Below, piece by piece: positions 7,808 to 18,096 of a stretch of DNA of 64,000 nucleotides. Both the position numbers and the translations under genes were made by a program. The first letter of the stretch is position 1. Every line of letters begins with the position of its first letter. The notes below the pieces were generated by a model. The model ran no database searches and was not told where the DNA came from. It was given only the letters and a program-made list of their open reading frames with translations. This DNA is from Candidatus Thiodiazotropha sp. (ex Epidulcina cf. delphinae) (GTDB lineage: Bacteria > Pseudomonadota > Gammaproteobacteria > Chromatiales > Chromatiaceae), in NCBI GenBank assembly GCA_025656455.1, contig JAHXHS010000016.1, forward strand, positions 1-64,000, read 5' to 3'.

Positions 7808-9244
7808 CTAGCCGTGTTTTTCGGTAATCATGGCATCGATGCGATCCATCACTTGATCACTGGAATGTTCCATCTCCTTGTAAGTCTCGAATATCTTGGC
7901 CTGCAGTTCTTGATCCTTCTGCCACTCCTGGGTGAGGTATTCAAGTGCGGCATGGCCCGCCTTATGGACCTCTGCGTGCGGCGATTCAAGTTCCCTGAAG
8001 GCCGATAGCCGGCCAAACGTCTCTTTGCCGGTTCCTTCATAGTACCACTTGCCGAGGCGGCAGCCGTGGTGGTCCACCATGACGGCCTGGGCATCTGCAT
8101 TGTCCGTGCCTGCATGAAACGATTTGTAGGCCTTTTGTTTGTAAATCATGTGGTCCACCTTGACCAGTGAGGCATAGCAGATATCGTGGGCGAAATCGAC
8201 GGAGGTATAAGTCGTTTGCGCCTGCTCGGCAAAGACATTGAAATCGGTATTCATCGCCTCCACGGCGGTTTGTACGCTGTTGGCCATCTCCAGCATTTTG
8301 CTTGAGTTGGTCTGCATGGCCGTCGTCTCGCCCTGAAAGGTGGTGACCACTGCGCGAATCTCGTCCGTCGCCTTTTTGGTGCTCTTCGCCAGTTTCTTGA
8401 CCTCATCCGCCACCACGGCAAAGCCGCGACCGTGTTCACCCGCCCTGGCCGCTTCTATGGAGGCGTTCAAGGCCAGGAGGTTGGTTTTGTCGGCAATCTC
8501 GCTGATCATGCCGAGGATACCGGTTATCTCGTCACTCATGGCGTTGAGCTTGTCCATGGTCTGGTGACTTTGCTCGATCATGCCGAGGGTTTGGGTCTGG
8601 GAATCGAGCACCTGGGAGACGGCCCCCTGACTCTCCTGGGCCTTCTGCATATTGTCGGTGGCGATCTGGGAGACTTTCTGCATCTCGTTGGTGATATGCG
8701 CCAGATCATTCTGGCTCAGCAGCAGGTTGTTCATGGTCTGATTGGTATTCAGTTCCTGCAGCTTGGCGGCCATCTCGTTACGTTTGATAAAGCTCGCATT
8801 GTCAGCCATGGCGTCCAGGGAATCGTTGATGCGCGCAAGACTCTTTCCCAACTCGCCATCCATGCCCGCAGGCAGCGTACGCCGATAGTAACGGCCCTGG
8901 GAGACCAGTTCGAAGCTGGTCTTTACCTCGCGGAAAAAGGTCTCTAACTGATCCAGGGATTCATTCAGATTCCAGGCAATGCGTCCCATCTCACCCGTCC
9001 AGGGAACATGGGTGATGCGTGAGCCAAACTGGCCTTCGAGCATTTCACGCAGCACTTCGTCTATCCGCTTGATGACGAAAAAAGGCATCTTCATGCGATG
9101 GCTGATGACCGATCCGACTATCAGGGTAAGTGCTGGAAACAGCCACAACCAGTGACGGTATCCATCCATCATGAGAACCGACAGGATACTGAAGAGATTC
9201 AGCAGTACGAAAACTGCCACATAGCGGTGTAACCTAGCTTGCAT
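7808..9244 (-). CDS. Methyl-accepting chemotaxis protein with C-terminal CZB zinc-binding domain
   Basis: The 478-residue receptor has two close N-terminal membrane segments (about residues 8-24 and 31-47) with almost no periplasmic loop, a HAMP-like linker, and a signalling hairpin whose tip reads [23 protein letters not shown]-terminal CZB domain contains KVDHMIYK, the [13 protein letters not shown] core and [14 protein letters not shown] domains bind zinc and can sense hypochlorite through the cysteine. Lack of a periplasmic ligand domain suggests cytoplasmic or membrane-redox sensing, with input from the downstream PAS protein. It starts the MCP-PAS operon. Confidence 0.92.
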   Translation of the reverse strand: MQARLHRYVAVFVLLNLFSILSVLMMDGYRHWLWLFPALTLIVGSVISHRMKMPFFVIKRIDEVLREMLEGQFGSRITHVPWTGEMGRIAWNLNESLDQLETFFREVKTSFELVSQGRYYRRTLPAGMDGELGKSLARINDSLDAMADNASFIKRNEMAAKLQELNTNQTMNNLLLSQNDLAHITNEMQKVSQIATDNMQKAQESQGAVSQVLDSQTQTLGMIEQSHQTMDKLNAMSDEITGILGMISEIADKTNLLALNASIEAARAGEHGRGFAVVADEVKKLAKSTKKATDEIRAVVTTFQGETTAMQTNSSKMLEMANSVQTAVEAMNTDFNVFAEQAQTTYTSVDFAHDICYASLVKVDHMIYKQKAYKSFHAGTDNADAQAVMVDHHGCRLGKWYYEGTGKETFGRLSAFRELESPHAEVHKAGHAALEYLTQEWQKDQELQAKIFETYKEMEHSSDQVMDRIDAMITEKHG

Positions 9245-9986
9245 GGTTCACAAACCTTTGTTCAGTGATGGCATGACACAAATACTCTACGGTTGCCTTG
9301 ATGGCATCCCCGGAGCCCGCCCGTTTTTTTTCGCCCTTCACCGCTGTGTGAAGCGTTGCGAAAAATAGATGCCAGCTTCCTGACTTGGTTTCCGCCTGAC
9401 AAATATGTATGAATACCCGGTTTGTGGAGGTTGTCCTCTCCTTAGGGGCGGCATTTCGTCATCATGGCGCTCAGCCTTACCTCCAGAACTGTTATTGCTA
9501 TCTGGTTTTCATACCCCATCCCTTGGATATTTACGCGAATAAACGTCCGGTCGGTCATCTTAGGGCCTGTTATTAACCTAGTACCTTGATAGGCCATGTT
9601 CAACTATCGTACGCTAGGTTAATAGCGCTAATACTATATCGCCAGATTCAGCGGAACCTTTAGAACCCGCTGCGAATTGAGCCGCATCCGCTATTTTGGA
9701 CATCAGGGAGAAGAACGGGGTAAGTATCAACCCGTGCTTTTTTTCGCCTGCACGTCGCCATCCTATTTTAAATCGGTGCGGCAGGGCCGCACCCTACGCT
9801 TTGAATCCTCGTTTAGCACATCTGGCTAAATGTCTCTCGTCGAGTTCACCAAGAGCGCATTCTCTGAGAATCCGTTGCGGGCTTGGCGAGAATTTCTTTT
9901 GCTCTTATGATCTCTGCAAGGGTCCTGTTACTATTGACTGGGTTGCTATCAGGAATGACATTGCGCCAATACTCAAAGGAGGAAAG
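9245..9986. other. 742-base intergenic region with several inverted repeats
   Basis: No gene is supported; the in-frame extension of the downstream SIMPL gene lacks a ribosome site and family similarity. The stretch contains the inverted repeat at 9571-9624, a GGTGCGGC-AGG-GCCGCACC hairpin at 9775-9793, and a fragment around 9878-9910 (GGGCTTGGCGAGAATTTC) that resembles the inner part of the 196-base tandem repeat at 45.9 kb. Confidence 0.55.
9571..9624. repeat. Inverted repeat TATTAACCTAG ... CTAGGTTAATA
   Basis: Perfect 11-base arms are separated by about 32 bases in the gap between the chemoreceptor and the SIMPL protein gene. It is not followed by a T tract on either strand, so a protein-binding site or repeat remnant is more likely than a terminator. 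Confidence 0.5.
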
Positions 9987-10697
9987 ATGTCCAGAAATAC
10001 CACCCGTCGCTGCATAGGCTTTGCCCTTGTCTGCCTGATGTGGGCGTCCCAACCCCTGGTGTCGGGGGAACAGGATCCTCGCTACGATCTGGTCAAGCTG
10101 AGCGCGCAGGCCTCCGCGGAGGTGGACAACGATACCCTGATCGCCGTGCTGTATGCGCAAAAGGAGGGCAAGGATCTCACCCAGTTGACCGGCAACGTCA
10201 ATCGTTTGATCGCCCAAGGGGTCGATATGGCAAAGCGCGGTAAGGGCGTCAAGGTCCAGACCCTTGGTTACCAGACCTTCCCCATTTATCAGCAACAGCG
10301 TCTTTCCGGCTGGCGTGTGCGCCAATCGATCCGTCTGGAGAGCCGGCAGAGTGACAGGCTGAGCGAACTGCTGAGCAGACTGCAATCGAGCCTGGCCCTG
10401 GAGTCGGTCAGCTATGCCATCTCTCCCGAACGCCGCAGGGAGACGGAGGATAACCTGACAAAACAGGCCATAGACGCCTTTCGCCAACGGGCGAAGCTGA
10501 TCACCCATCAGTTGGGCCGCGGCCAATACCGGCTGGTGGAGATGACCGTGCAGACTTCCGGCCAGGCGGTCCAGCCGTTGCGCATGCGCGCCAGCATGAT
10601 GGCCATGGAGGGCGCCTCCGCCGCACCGACCCTGGAGGCCGGCAGCCGCACCGTGCAGGTCGAGATCACCGGGAGCATCGAGTTGCAGATTGAGTAA
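9987..10697 (+). CDS. Secreted SIMPL-domain (DUF541) protein
   Basis: I start at the ATG at 9987, which has AAAGGAGG directly upstream; the open frame extends further upstream without support. The 236-residue product has a signal peptide (basic MSRNTTRR, hydrophobic FALVCLMWASQPLV, cut near SGEQ) and a SIMPL/DUF541 domain, recognisable by VKLSAQASAEVDNDTL at the start, the KGVKVQTLGYQTFPIY segment and VEITGSIELQ at the end. SIMPL proteins are periplasmic or outer-membrane proteins of unclear, often stress-related function; the family resembles oligomeric lipoprotein-like assemblies. It is convergent with the kinase operon and appears to be a single-gene unit. Confidence 0.8.
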   Translation: MSRNTTRRCIGFALVCLMWASQPLVSGEQDPRYDLVKLSAQASAEVDNDTLIAVLYAQKEGKDLTQLTGNVNRLIAQGVDMAKRGKGVKVQTLGYQTFPIYQQQRLSGWRVRQSIRLESRQSDRLSELLSRLQSSLALESVSYAISPERRRETEDNLTKQAIDAFRQRAKLITHQLGRGQYRLVEMTVQTSGQAVQPLRMRASMMAMEGASAAPTLEAGSRTVQVEITGSIELQIE

Positions 10698-10764
10698 AGA
10701 TATAATCCGTCAACCAAGCTGATTCGCTTTTTGTTCCCTCTTCCTCTGGATTGAAGGAGAAAAC

Positions 10765-10794
10765 ATTTGCGTTTATTCGCGTTCATTTGCGGAC
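10765..10794. repeat. Dispersed 30-base repeat, copy 1
   Basis: The sequence runs from ATTTGCGTTTATTCGCG to TTCATTTGCGGAC. Its reverse complement matches 42601-42630 base for base, and close relatives lie at 26389-26406, 26437-26456, 33735-33764 and 42739-42768, all between genes. Here it separates the convergent SIMPL and kinase genes. Confidence 0.75.
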
Positions 10795-10828
10795 CCATTA
10801 CACCCGGTCAAGGGATAGGCCAATAAGT

Positions 10829-13800
10829 TTATTCCAGATATTCCACCTGGGATGAGAGTATTCGCCGAACCGCCGTCATCAGTGCGGATCCGTCGACGGG
10901 TTTCTGCAACAGCTCCGCAATCCTCAGGTCTTGCAACAACTGTGGAGTGATGACCTTGCTGTAACCGCTACAGAGCACCACCGGCACCTCGCAACCCATG
11001 GCGCGCAGCGCCTGTACGAACTCGGCGCCGCTCATGCCGGGCATGGATTGATCGCTGACAACCAGATCGTACGCCTCGGATGTCTGGGCGATGCGCCCCA
11101 GGGCCTGCACCCCGGTGCCGCAGCAGTCCACCTCGGCCCCACTGTTGCTCAGCAACTCGTCCAGATAGGTCTGGATCTGAGTCTCGTCATCCACCACCAG
11201 CACCTTCCTGCCATCCAGACTGAACGCCTCGTCGTCGCCGGCCGACCGCCCGCTCTCCATCTGGTCTGTCACGGACTCCCGGATCGGAGGCAGCAGGATC
11301 TGGAAACAGGAGCCCTGGCCCGGCGTGGACTCGACCAGCACGTGGCCGCCATAGGTCTCGACGATGCCCCGCACCACCGCCAATCCCATGCCCGATCCCT
11401 CACCCACCTCCTTGCTGGTGACAAAGGGCTGGAAGATATCCTCTAGCAGCGCTTGCGGGACGCCACGGCCTGAGTCGCTGACCCGAATGCACACCCACTC
11501 TCCTTGCAGCGCCTGACGACAAACGCTACAACTCCTGCCAGACCCTGAACAGAGGGACACGCCGATCGTGATGATACCCGATTCCTCAATGGCATCCCTG
11601 GCATTGATGCAGAGATTCATCAGTAGCTGCTGCACATGCAGCGGATCTATCCTGACACTGGGGGAGTGTTGCGGCAGCTCGGTGCGAATCTCCACCATCG
11701 CCGGCAGCATCGGCCGGAGCATCTTCAACACCTCCTTGATCAGGGGAGCCAGCACCACCTGCTTGGCCGATGCCGTGGTATCCCCACGACTGAAAATCAA
11801 CAACTGCCGCACCAGATTGCGCGCCCTGCCGCCGGCGATCTCGATCTGCTGCAGATACTCTTTCAGCTTCTCGTTTTCGCCGCCGAAGCGGTCCTGGGCC
11901 AACTCGGTGAAGCCGAGGATGCTGCCGAGGATATTGTTGAAATCATGGGCGATGCCGCCGGTGAGTTGCCCAACCGCCTCCATTTTCTGAGTACTGATCA
12001 AGGCCTGCTGCAAACGGCGCGCCTCGGAGATATCGCTGACCAGCGCCATCGCCCCGGCGTATTGTCCGTCGTCATCGTAGAGGGGATCGGCGGTAAGAGA
12101 GACCCAAAGCTCCGAACCGTTCTTGCGTAGAAAGCGAAAGTCGTGTCTTTCCGATTCACCCTGCTGTCTCGCTACCAATTTTTTTTCTGCGATCGCCCGG
12201 CCCTGCTCATCCATGAAACTGAACAGATGCCTGCCCAACATCTCCTCCTCGGTATGTCCCAGCATGACCGCCATCCGGGGATTGACAAACTGGGTCTCTC
12301 CCTGGGCGTCGATCACCCAGATCCCCTCGTGCGCCGTCTCGACGATCTGTCGGTACTTCTCTTCACTGAGACGCAGAGCCTTTTCCCCCTCGACACGCTC
12401 ACTCACGTCCCGCTGCGAACTCATATAGGCGATCACCTTGCCGTGATCGTCCTTCAAGGGGGAGATCTGGTGCTGGCAGACAAACAGTGTCCCGTCCTTG
12501 CGCCGATTCAACAGTTCCCGGTTTACCTGACGCCCCGCCCGGAGCCGTTGATAGATCTGTGGATGGATCGCCTCGGCATTCGCTTCCCCATTGAGCAATT
12601 CAGGCTTCTTGCCGCGCAGGTCATCGAGTGTATAACCGTACAGCTTGTGAAAGGCTTCATTGATATAGGTAATACGAAACTCGATATCGGTCAGCAGGAT
12701 CGCATCCACCGACTGCTCAACGATCTCCGACAACCGCCAACGCTCCTCCTCCGCCGCCTTTTGCGCGGTGATATCGACCATCACCCCCACCAAGGTGACC
12801 GGCCTCTCCCCTTCCAGGATCACGCTGGTGATGTCATGCAGCCAAACCACCCGGCCGTCGGCGGCGATCATGCGATAGTCGAAGCTGTGATCCTGCCGAT
12901 TCCGGGTGGCGGTGAGACAATAGTTCGGCGCCCAACCCCGATCCTCAGGATGGATGCGCGAAACCCAGAAGTCGACCTCGTCCAACCACTGTTGAACCGG
13001 ATAGCCGAGGATGGTTTCGGCCTCTTGACTGACAAAGGTGAACTGAAAGGTCTCGGCGTCCACTGAAAAGAGAATCGCGGAGGTTGACTCCACCAGGGAG
13101 CGGTATTGCCGCTCCTGCTCCCTGAGCTGCTCTTCGAGCCGTTTCCGACGGCTGATATCCACCAGGGTGCTGATCAATATCCGCCGCCCCTTGATTTCCA
13201 TACTACTGGCATCGACCAATACCGGAAGTTGCGAACCGCCTTTTGTACGCAGCACCGATTCGAATCTAGCCTTGCCCTTTGCCGCAATGTGCCGCCACTG
13301 CTCGTCAAACCACTCCGCGGAGGCGTTGACGACCAACTCCCGCAGACGAAGCTGCCGGAGTTCGTCCCGCGCATAGCCAAGCATGGCCTTTCCGGTGGCA
13401 TTGAGATCCAGTATGGCGCCATCCTTCTCATCGAGGATGCCGACGCCTATCGGGGCATTGTCAAAGATGGCGCGAAATTTCTTCTCGCTCTCATGCAGGG
13501 CCTGCTCGGCAAGGTGGCGCTGGGTAATGTCACGCACCGTGATCAACACCCCGGTGATGCGACCCTCCTCATCCCGGTAGGGATTGTGGCTGGCCTCGAC
13601 ATAGAGCCGCTTGCCGGGATAGTCAACGCAGGTGACGTCAAAGTGGACCGCCTCGCCGGCGAAACACCTGGCCAGATGCGGGGCCGAGACCTCTTCGAAG
13701 AACGCCTGACCCACCACTTCCGAGATATGCGCCCCGATCACCTGATCGCTCTTTTTCTGCCACAATTCGAGGTAGACGTCGTTCGCCGCCCGGTAGACAT

Positions 13801-14701
13801 AGTCGCGGTCGATGAAGACCAACGCATCGCTACTGGCGGATACCATCTCTGCGTAACGGCGCAGCTCCTTTTCGTAGCGCACCCGTTCGGTGACATCCTG
13901 GAGGGCCGTCAGATAGCCCTGCAATGCGCCATGCCGGTCATACAGGGGAGACACCTGGATCTCACACTGGATCCATTCACCCTCTTTTTTGCTCAGATCA
14001 ACGATCACCCCACCACCGAGCGGGTTCTGGTAGAGCTGCCGTCCGGCCTGTTCGAAGGCCTCTTCGTCCGCATAGAACATGCGCGGGGTGTTGCCGAGCA
14101 TCTCCTCTGCCGAGTAACCGAGCAGATGGTAGACGGCGCTGCTCACCTTGGTGATGCGTCTCTCCCGATCCAGGACTGCCACGGCAAACGGCAACTGGCG
14201 AAAAATGCCGTCCAGCAATTCAACGTATTTCCCTAGCCCGACCTTTGCGCACTGGGAATCAGAGGCATCGTAAGTTGCCATGTCGAACAGGCCGGAGGGC
14301 TGTTCGGCCAACACATCGGCTTTGCCTGCGTCGGTGATGTCGCGCACAAGCATCATGAAGGCCGGGGTTTGATCAGGGGATGCCGGCACGGACCGAAGCT
14401 TCAACTGGAGACAACGGCTGCCAACTTCGCTCCCAAGTCGCAGTTCGCGTTCCATGCCGCTCCCGGCGCCTTCCTCCTCCAATGCCTGCATCAGTGGCGC
14501 ACAGGGCGTCTGTCGCAGCATCGATATTGGCTCGCCGACTGCAACCGATTCGGGGAGCTGTAACAGGCGTCTGCAGCTATCGCTCAGGGCGGTAATCCTT
14601 CCCCCGCTGCTCCAGGCAATCAGACCGACCCCCTCCAGTTCGTCCAGCAAGACGTCGAGGAGTATCCCTGCATCCTGGTCCTGAAACGATCGACTTGACA
14701 T
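10829..14701 (-). CDS. Hybrid histidine kinase with seven PAS domains and a receiver
   Basis: This 1290-residue soluble kinase has seven PAS repeats (cores near residues 25, 173, 294, 419, 542, 666 and 793), a HisKA domain with the phospho-accepting H919 (GGIAHDFNN), an HATPase domain (N box near CINARDAIEE 1031-1040, G box SGMGLAVV near 1104) and a C-terminal receiver with D1217 (LVVSDQSMPG). A CxxC pair (C1058, C1061) sits in the HATPase domain between the N and G1 boxes. There is no membrane segment, so signals are cytoplasmic or come from partners. AAGGAGGA precedes the ATG, 15 bases after the previous gene. It is the last gene of the five-gene leftward signalling operon. No HPt or output domain is present. 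Confidence 0.92.
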   Translation of the reverse strand: MSSRSFQDQDAGILLDVLLDELEGVGLIAWSSGGRITALSDSCRRLLQLPESVAVGEPISMLRQTPCAPLMQALEEEGAGSGMERELRLGSEVGSRCLQLKLRSVPASPDQTPAFMMLVRDITDAGKADVLAEQPSGLFDMATYDASDSQCAKVGLGKYVELLDGIFRQLPFAVAVLDRERRITKVSSAVYHLLGYSAEEMLGNTPRMFYADEEAFEQAGRQLYQNPLGGGVIVDLSKKEGEWIQCEIQVSPLYDRHGALQGYLTALQDVTERVRYEKELRRYAEMVSASSDALVFIDRDYVYRAANDVYLELWQKKSDQVIGAHISEVVGQAFFEEVSAPHLARCFAGEAVHFDVTCVDYPGKRLYVEASHNPYRDEEGRITGVLITVRDITQRHLAEQALHESEKKFRAIFDNAPIGVGILDEKDGAILDLNATGKAMLGYARDELRQLRLRELVVNASAEWFDEQWRHIAAKGKARFESVLRTKGGSQLPVLVDASSMEIKGRRILISTLVDISRRKRLEEQLREQERQYRSLVESTSAILFSVDAETFQFTFVSQEAETILGYPVQQWLDEVDFWVSRIHPEDRGWAPNYCLTATRNRQDHSFDYRMIAADGRVVWLHDITSVILEGERPVTLVGVMVDITAQKAAEEERWRLSEIVEQSVDAILLTDIEFRITYINEAFHKLYGYTLDDLRGKKPELLNGEANAEAIHPQIYQRLRAGRQVNRELLNRRKDGTLFVCQHQISPLKDDHGKVIAYMSSQRDVSERVEGEKALRLSEEKYRQIVETAHEGIWVIDAQGETQFVNPRMAVMLGHTEEEMLGRHLFSFMDEQGRAIAEKKLVARQQGESERHDFRFLRKNGSELWVSLTADPLYDDDGQYAGAMALVSDISEARRLQQALISTQKMEAVGQLTGGIAHDFNNILGSILGFTELAQDRFGGENEKLKEYLQQIEIAGGRARNLVRQLLIFSRGDTTASAKQVVLAPLIKEVLKMLRPMLPAMVEIRTELPQHSPSVRIDPLHVQQLLMNLCINARDAIEESGIITIGVSLCSGSGRSCSVCRQALQGEWVCIRVSDSGRGVPQALLEDIFQPFVTSKEVGEGSGMGLAVVRGIVETYGGHVLVESTPGQGSCFQILLPPIRESVTDQMESGRSAGDDEAFSLDGRKVLVVDDETQIQTYLDELLSNSGAEVDCCGTGVQALGRIAQTSEAYDLVVSDQSMPGMSGAEFVQALRAMGCEVPVVLCSGYSKVITPQLLQDLRIAELLQKPVDGSALMTAVRRILSSQVEYLE

Positions 14702-14716
14702 CTGAGTCCTCCTTCT

Positions 14717-17700
14717 TCAGGTTTGATGCCCTTCCCGGGTACTATCTAACGGAATCAGAGACTCCACGGCCTGTCGTAACGCTTGAATATCGATGGGCTT
14801 CTCCAGGTAGCGTTGAATGCCGAACCGGCTGGCGCTCGCCTCGTCCACCTGGTCACTATGGCCGGTACAGAGTATCACCGGCAGTCCGGGGCGCAGTTGT
14901 CTGGCCTCTTTCAGCAATTCGGTGCCGGTGAGTCCCGGCATGGTCTGGTCGACAATCATCAAGTCATAGGCGTGTTGCGGATCCTCGAGCAGCTTGAGAG
15001 CCTGCCGGCTCTCCGTCAATCCATGCACCCGAAGACCGCTCTCCTCAAGGATCTCCCGCAGCAACAGCACGATGCCTGGCTCGTCGTCCACCACCAGGAC
15101 ATCCCCCGAGAGTCGCCTGTGGACTCCCTCCTCTTCCAGCTTCAGCGCCTCGGCCTGCGGAGGCTCAGGGGCCTCTAGCGGCGGAAACATCAGCCGGATC
15201 ACCGTACCCTGACCCGGTTTGCTGCGTATCATCACATGGCCGCCGTGGCGCTCCATCAGCCCCTGCACCACCGACAGTCCCAAGCCGGTTCCCTTACCCA
15301 CCGGTTTGGTGGTGAAAAAGGGCTCGAATACCCGTTCCATATGGTCGGGGGCGATTCCCTCACCCGTATCCGTGACCTTCAACTCCACCCAACTGCCGCG
15401 CAGTTTGGTATGACAGGTGTCGCACTCGCTCTTCACCTGATCCACCTGTCGCAAGTCGAGGGTGATCTTTCCCTTTCCCCGCATGGCATCGCGGGCGTTG
15501 ACAAAGAGATTCATCAGGATCTGCTGCAGCTCGCCGGCATTCATCTGCACATCCTGCACCCCTGACCCGGCTTGGTAGTCGATCTTGATGCTGGAGGGCA
15601 GGGTAGCGCGCGCCAGGGTGACTATCTCTTCCACCAGCGGCTTCAGCAGGGTACGCATCGGCGCTGCCTCTTCGCTGCGACTGAAGGTGAGCATCTGGCG
15701 CACCATATCCTTGGACTGCTCGCCCGCCTGCTCGATATGGCGCAGATACTCCAGCAACTTCTCATCCCCATCGCCACCGAGCCTGGCCCTCATCAGGGCG
15801 GCATGCCCGAGTATCACCGCCAGCATATTGTTGAATTCGTGGGCGACGCCCCCGGTGAGCTGGCCCAGCGCCTCCATCTTGCGGGCATGCTGCAGCTCCC
15901 TCTCAATACGGGTGCGCTCCTGTTCACTCTCTTTCTGGGTGGTGATATCGAGTAGATATCCGTGCAGCACGCTGACCTCTCCCACCGCATCACGAATCAC
16001 CCGGGTGAAATCGTAAAAGACCCGGTACTCGCCATCGGCGCGGCGCAATCGGTACTCCTGCTCGAAATCGACGCGCCCGTCAGCGATATACCGGCTGACC
16101 TCGTCCGCCACCCGCTTCAGGTCCTGCGGGTGGACCAGGTCGGCGAAATTCACCCGCCCCTGGATGAATTCCTCAGTGTGGTATCCCAATTCCAATTTGA
16201 CATTCTCGGTACAGAACTCAACCGGCCAGCCGGGCTTGGGCAGCCAACGAAACACCATCGCGGGACCACCGGTGAAGAGTTCCCGCTCTTCGCTCAAGGC
16301 CCGGTTGGCCGCCAGCAGGTCGAGCCCAGCCTGCTTGCGCTGAGAGATATCGTCCACCATCCAGATGACACCCTTGCCGAGATCCGCCGGCAATTGCGTA
16401 TCCAGCGCCTTGCCGGATAGCTGGCACCAGACAGGCGTCCCATCCTTGCGCCGCAATGGATGCTCCACACAGACCGCCTGATGGTCGGCCAGGATGTCAT
16501 GGTATGCCTTGCTGAACTGACGGAAGCCTTCGGCCGAGAGATAGAGCTGCCCCGCGCTGACCCTCTGCAATTCACCGGGCTCGTCGTAGCCGAGGATCTC
16601 CGCTAGGCGCTGATTACCGTTAGCGAACCTGTCTCCCATGAGCAGCATGATGCCAACCTGGGAGTTTTCGAAGATCGCCAATAGCTGTGCTTCGCTGTCA
16701 CGTATGCGCTGCTCTGTTTCGCGGCGCCTGCTGATGTCGGTGTGGGTGCCGATCATGCGCAAAGGCCTGCCCTGTTCGTCCCGACTGACCGTGACGCCTC
16801 GAGCAAGGATCCACTTGTAATCGCCCTCCTTGCAAAGCAGTCGATGCTCGACGGCGTACTCGTTTTGATTGCCTTCGAGGTAACCTCGCAAGGCCTGCTC
16901 GACCCTTGCCCTGTCCTCCGGGTGGATCAGGGAGTCCCATCCCTCGAAATCATTACAGATTTCATCCTCCCGGTAGCCGAGCATCCCCTTCCATCGCCTG
17001 GAAAAGAAGCTTTTTCCGCTCTGCACATTCCAGTCCCACACCCCGTCTCCCGCCCCCTCGAGGGCATATTTCCAGCGAAATTCACTGGCCGCCAACTGTA
17101 CGGTCTGTTGTTTCAGCAGACGGTTCTTTTCGTTCTCTCTGCGCTCCGCCTCCTTAAGATCGGTGATGTCCTCTTTCACTGCCAGCAAATGGGTGACCTT
17201 TCCCCGCTCATCGGTGATTCCCTGAATCACAGCCCGCTCCCAGTAGAAGACGCCGTCCTTGCGGCGGTTGTGCAGCGTACCCGTCCAGCAACCGCCGGAG
17301 AGGATCCTCTCCCACAATTCCCGATAGGTCTGTTGCGGTGTCTCGCCCGATTTCAGCAGACGGGGATTCCTGCCCCGCACCTCCTCCATGCTGTAACCGC
17401 TAACCTGGGTGAATTGGGTGTTGACGTATTCGATGCGCCCTTGAGTGTCGGTGATCATCACCGAAGCCGGACTCTGCTCCATCGCCTGTGACAGCAGTTT
17501 GAGATAAGCATCTCTCTGTCCGTTATGCATCAGCCCCGCACCCAACTCGTGCGCGCCTCCATGCGGTTCGTCATCTGCCTGTCCGGTGTGAGCCCGATCG
17601 GCGGAGGCCTTTACCTCTCCTATCGCTTTCCGCTGCAGCTGTTTGTCCAGGCGATCTATCTTGTTGCCGCCTTCCACCCCTGCCCAATGCAACGCCAACT

Positions 17701-18052
17701 GGACGGCGTGCGCCAGCTCTTGTGGCCCAACATCCCGTTTGACATAGCCGCAAGGCAGGGTGTGCAGGATGCGTCTCAGCGTTCCGATATCCGCGGCCTT
17801 GTCAACGATGAAAATCACCGGGATGGCGCACAGCTGCCACAACCTGATGGCGACCCGCTGGGCGTCGATATCGGGCTCGACGGAGAACGGCAGCACGACC
17901 AGATCGGGGGCCAGCCGTTTCGTCGCCTGTACGACGCCTTTGCCCGCAAGGGATGCATGAGTGACTCGATAGCCCTCATCCTCGAGGATTGATTCGAATA
18001 GATCCCTGGTATCGGATTCATCCTCCCTATGCAGAAAATGGATTTGTTTCAT
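14717..18052 (-). CDS. Hybrid histidine kinase with N-terminal pseudo-receiver, four PAS domains and a receiver
   Basis: The 1111-residue protein opens with a receiver-like fold (residues 1-122: HREDESDTRDLFESIL, PDLVVLPFSVEP) in which the phosphorylatable aspartate is absent, so it is probably a pseudo-receiver. Four PAS domains follow (about 185-300, 325-445, 455-575, 590-705), then HisKA with H738 (GGVAHEFNN), HATPase, and a C-terminal receiver with D1035 (LMIVDQTMPG). A CxxC pair (C877, C880) lies in the HATPase domain at the same place as in the neighbouring kinases. It is soluble. It lies 45 bases after the preceding kinase gene and 15 before the next. No output domain is present. Confidence 0.92.
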   Translation of the reverse strand: MKQIHFLHREDESDTRDLFESILEDEGYRVTHASLAGKGVVQATKRLAPDLVVLPFSVEPDIDAQRVAIRLWQLCAIPVIFIVDKAADIGTLRRILHTLPCGYVKRDVGPQELAHAVQLALHWAGVEGGNKIDRLDKQLQRKAIGEVKASADRAHTGQADDEPHGGAHELGAGLMHNGQRDAYLKLLSQAMEQSPASVMITDTQGRIEYVNTQFTQVSGYSMEEVRGRNPRLLKSGETPQQTYRELWERILSGGCWTGTLHNRRKDGVFYWERAVIQGITDERGKVTHLLAVKEDITDLKEAERRENEKNRLLKQQTVQLAASEFRWKYALEGAGDGVWDWNVQSGKSFFSRRWKGMLGYREDEICNDFEGWDSLIHPEDRARVEQALRGYLEGNQNEYAVEHRLLCKEGDYKWILARGVTVSRDEQGRPLRMIGTHTDISRRRETEQRIRDSEAQLLAIFENSQVGIMLLMGDRFANGNQRLAEILGYDEPGELQRVSAGQLYLSAEGFRQFSKAYHDILADHQAVCVEHPLRRKDGTPVWCQLSGKALDTQLPADLGKGVIWMVDDISQRKQAGLDLLAANRALSEERELFTGGPAMVFRWLPKPGWPVEFCTENVKLELGYHTEEFIQGRVNFADLVHPQDLKRVADEVSRYIADGRVDFEQEYRLRRADGEYRVFYDFTRVIRDAVGEVSVLHGYLLDITTQKESEQERTRIERELQHARKMEALGQLTGGVAHEFNNMLAVILGHAALMRARLGGDGDEKLLEYLRHIEQAGEQSKDMVRQMLTFSRSEEAAPMRTLLKPLVEEIVTLARATLPSSIKIDYQAGSGVQDVQMNAGELQQILMNLFVNARDAMRGKGKITLDLRQVDQVKSECDTCHTKLRGSWVELKVTDTGEGIAPDHMERVFEPFFTTKPVGKGTGLGLSVVQGLMERHGGHVMIRSKPGQGTVIRLMFPPLEAPEPPQAEALKLEEEGVHRRLSGDVLVVDDEPGIVLLLREILEESGLRVHGLTESRQALKLLEDPQHAYDLMIVDQTMPGLTGTELLKEARQLRPGLPVILCTGHSDQVDEASASRFGIQRYLEKPIDIQALRQAVESLIPLDSTREGHQT

Positions 18053-18096
18053 GTTGCATCATCGTCGCTTGATTTCTCTTAAACCATGGATTCAGG

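Noticed and set aside
9696-9986. N-terminal extension of the SIMPL protein
   Set aside because: The clear signal peptide and AAAGGAGG site at 9987 mark the true start.
12143-14236. Long plus-strand frames opposite the seven-PAS kinase
   Set aside because: Shadow frames of a well-supported coding strand; composition and lack of motifs argue against real genes.
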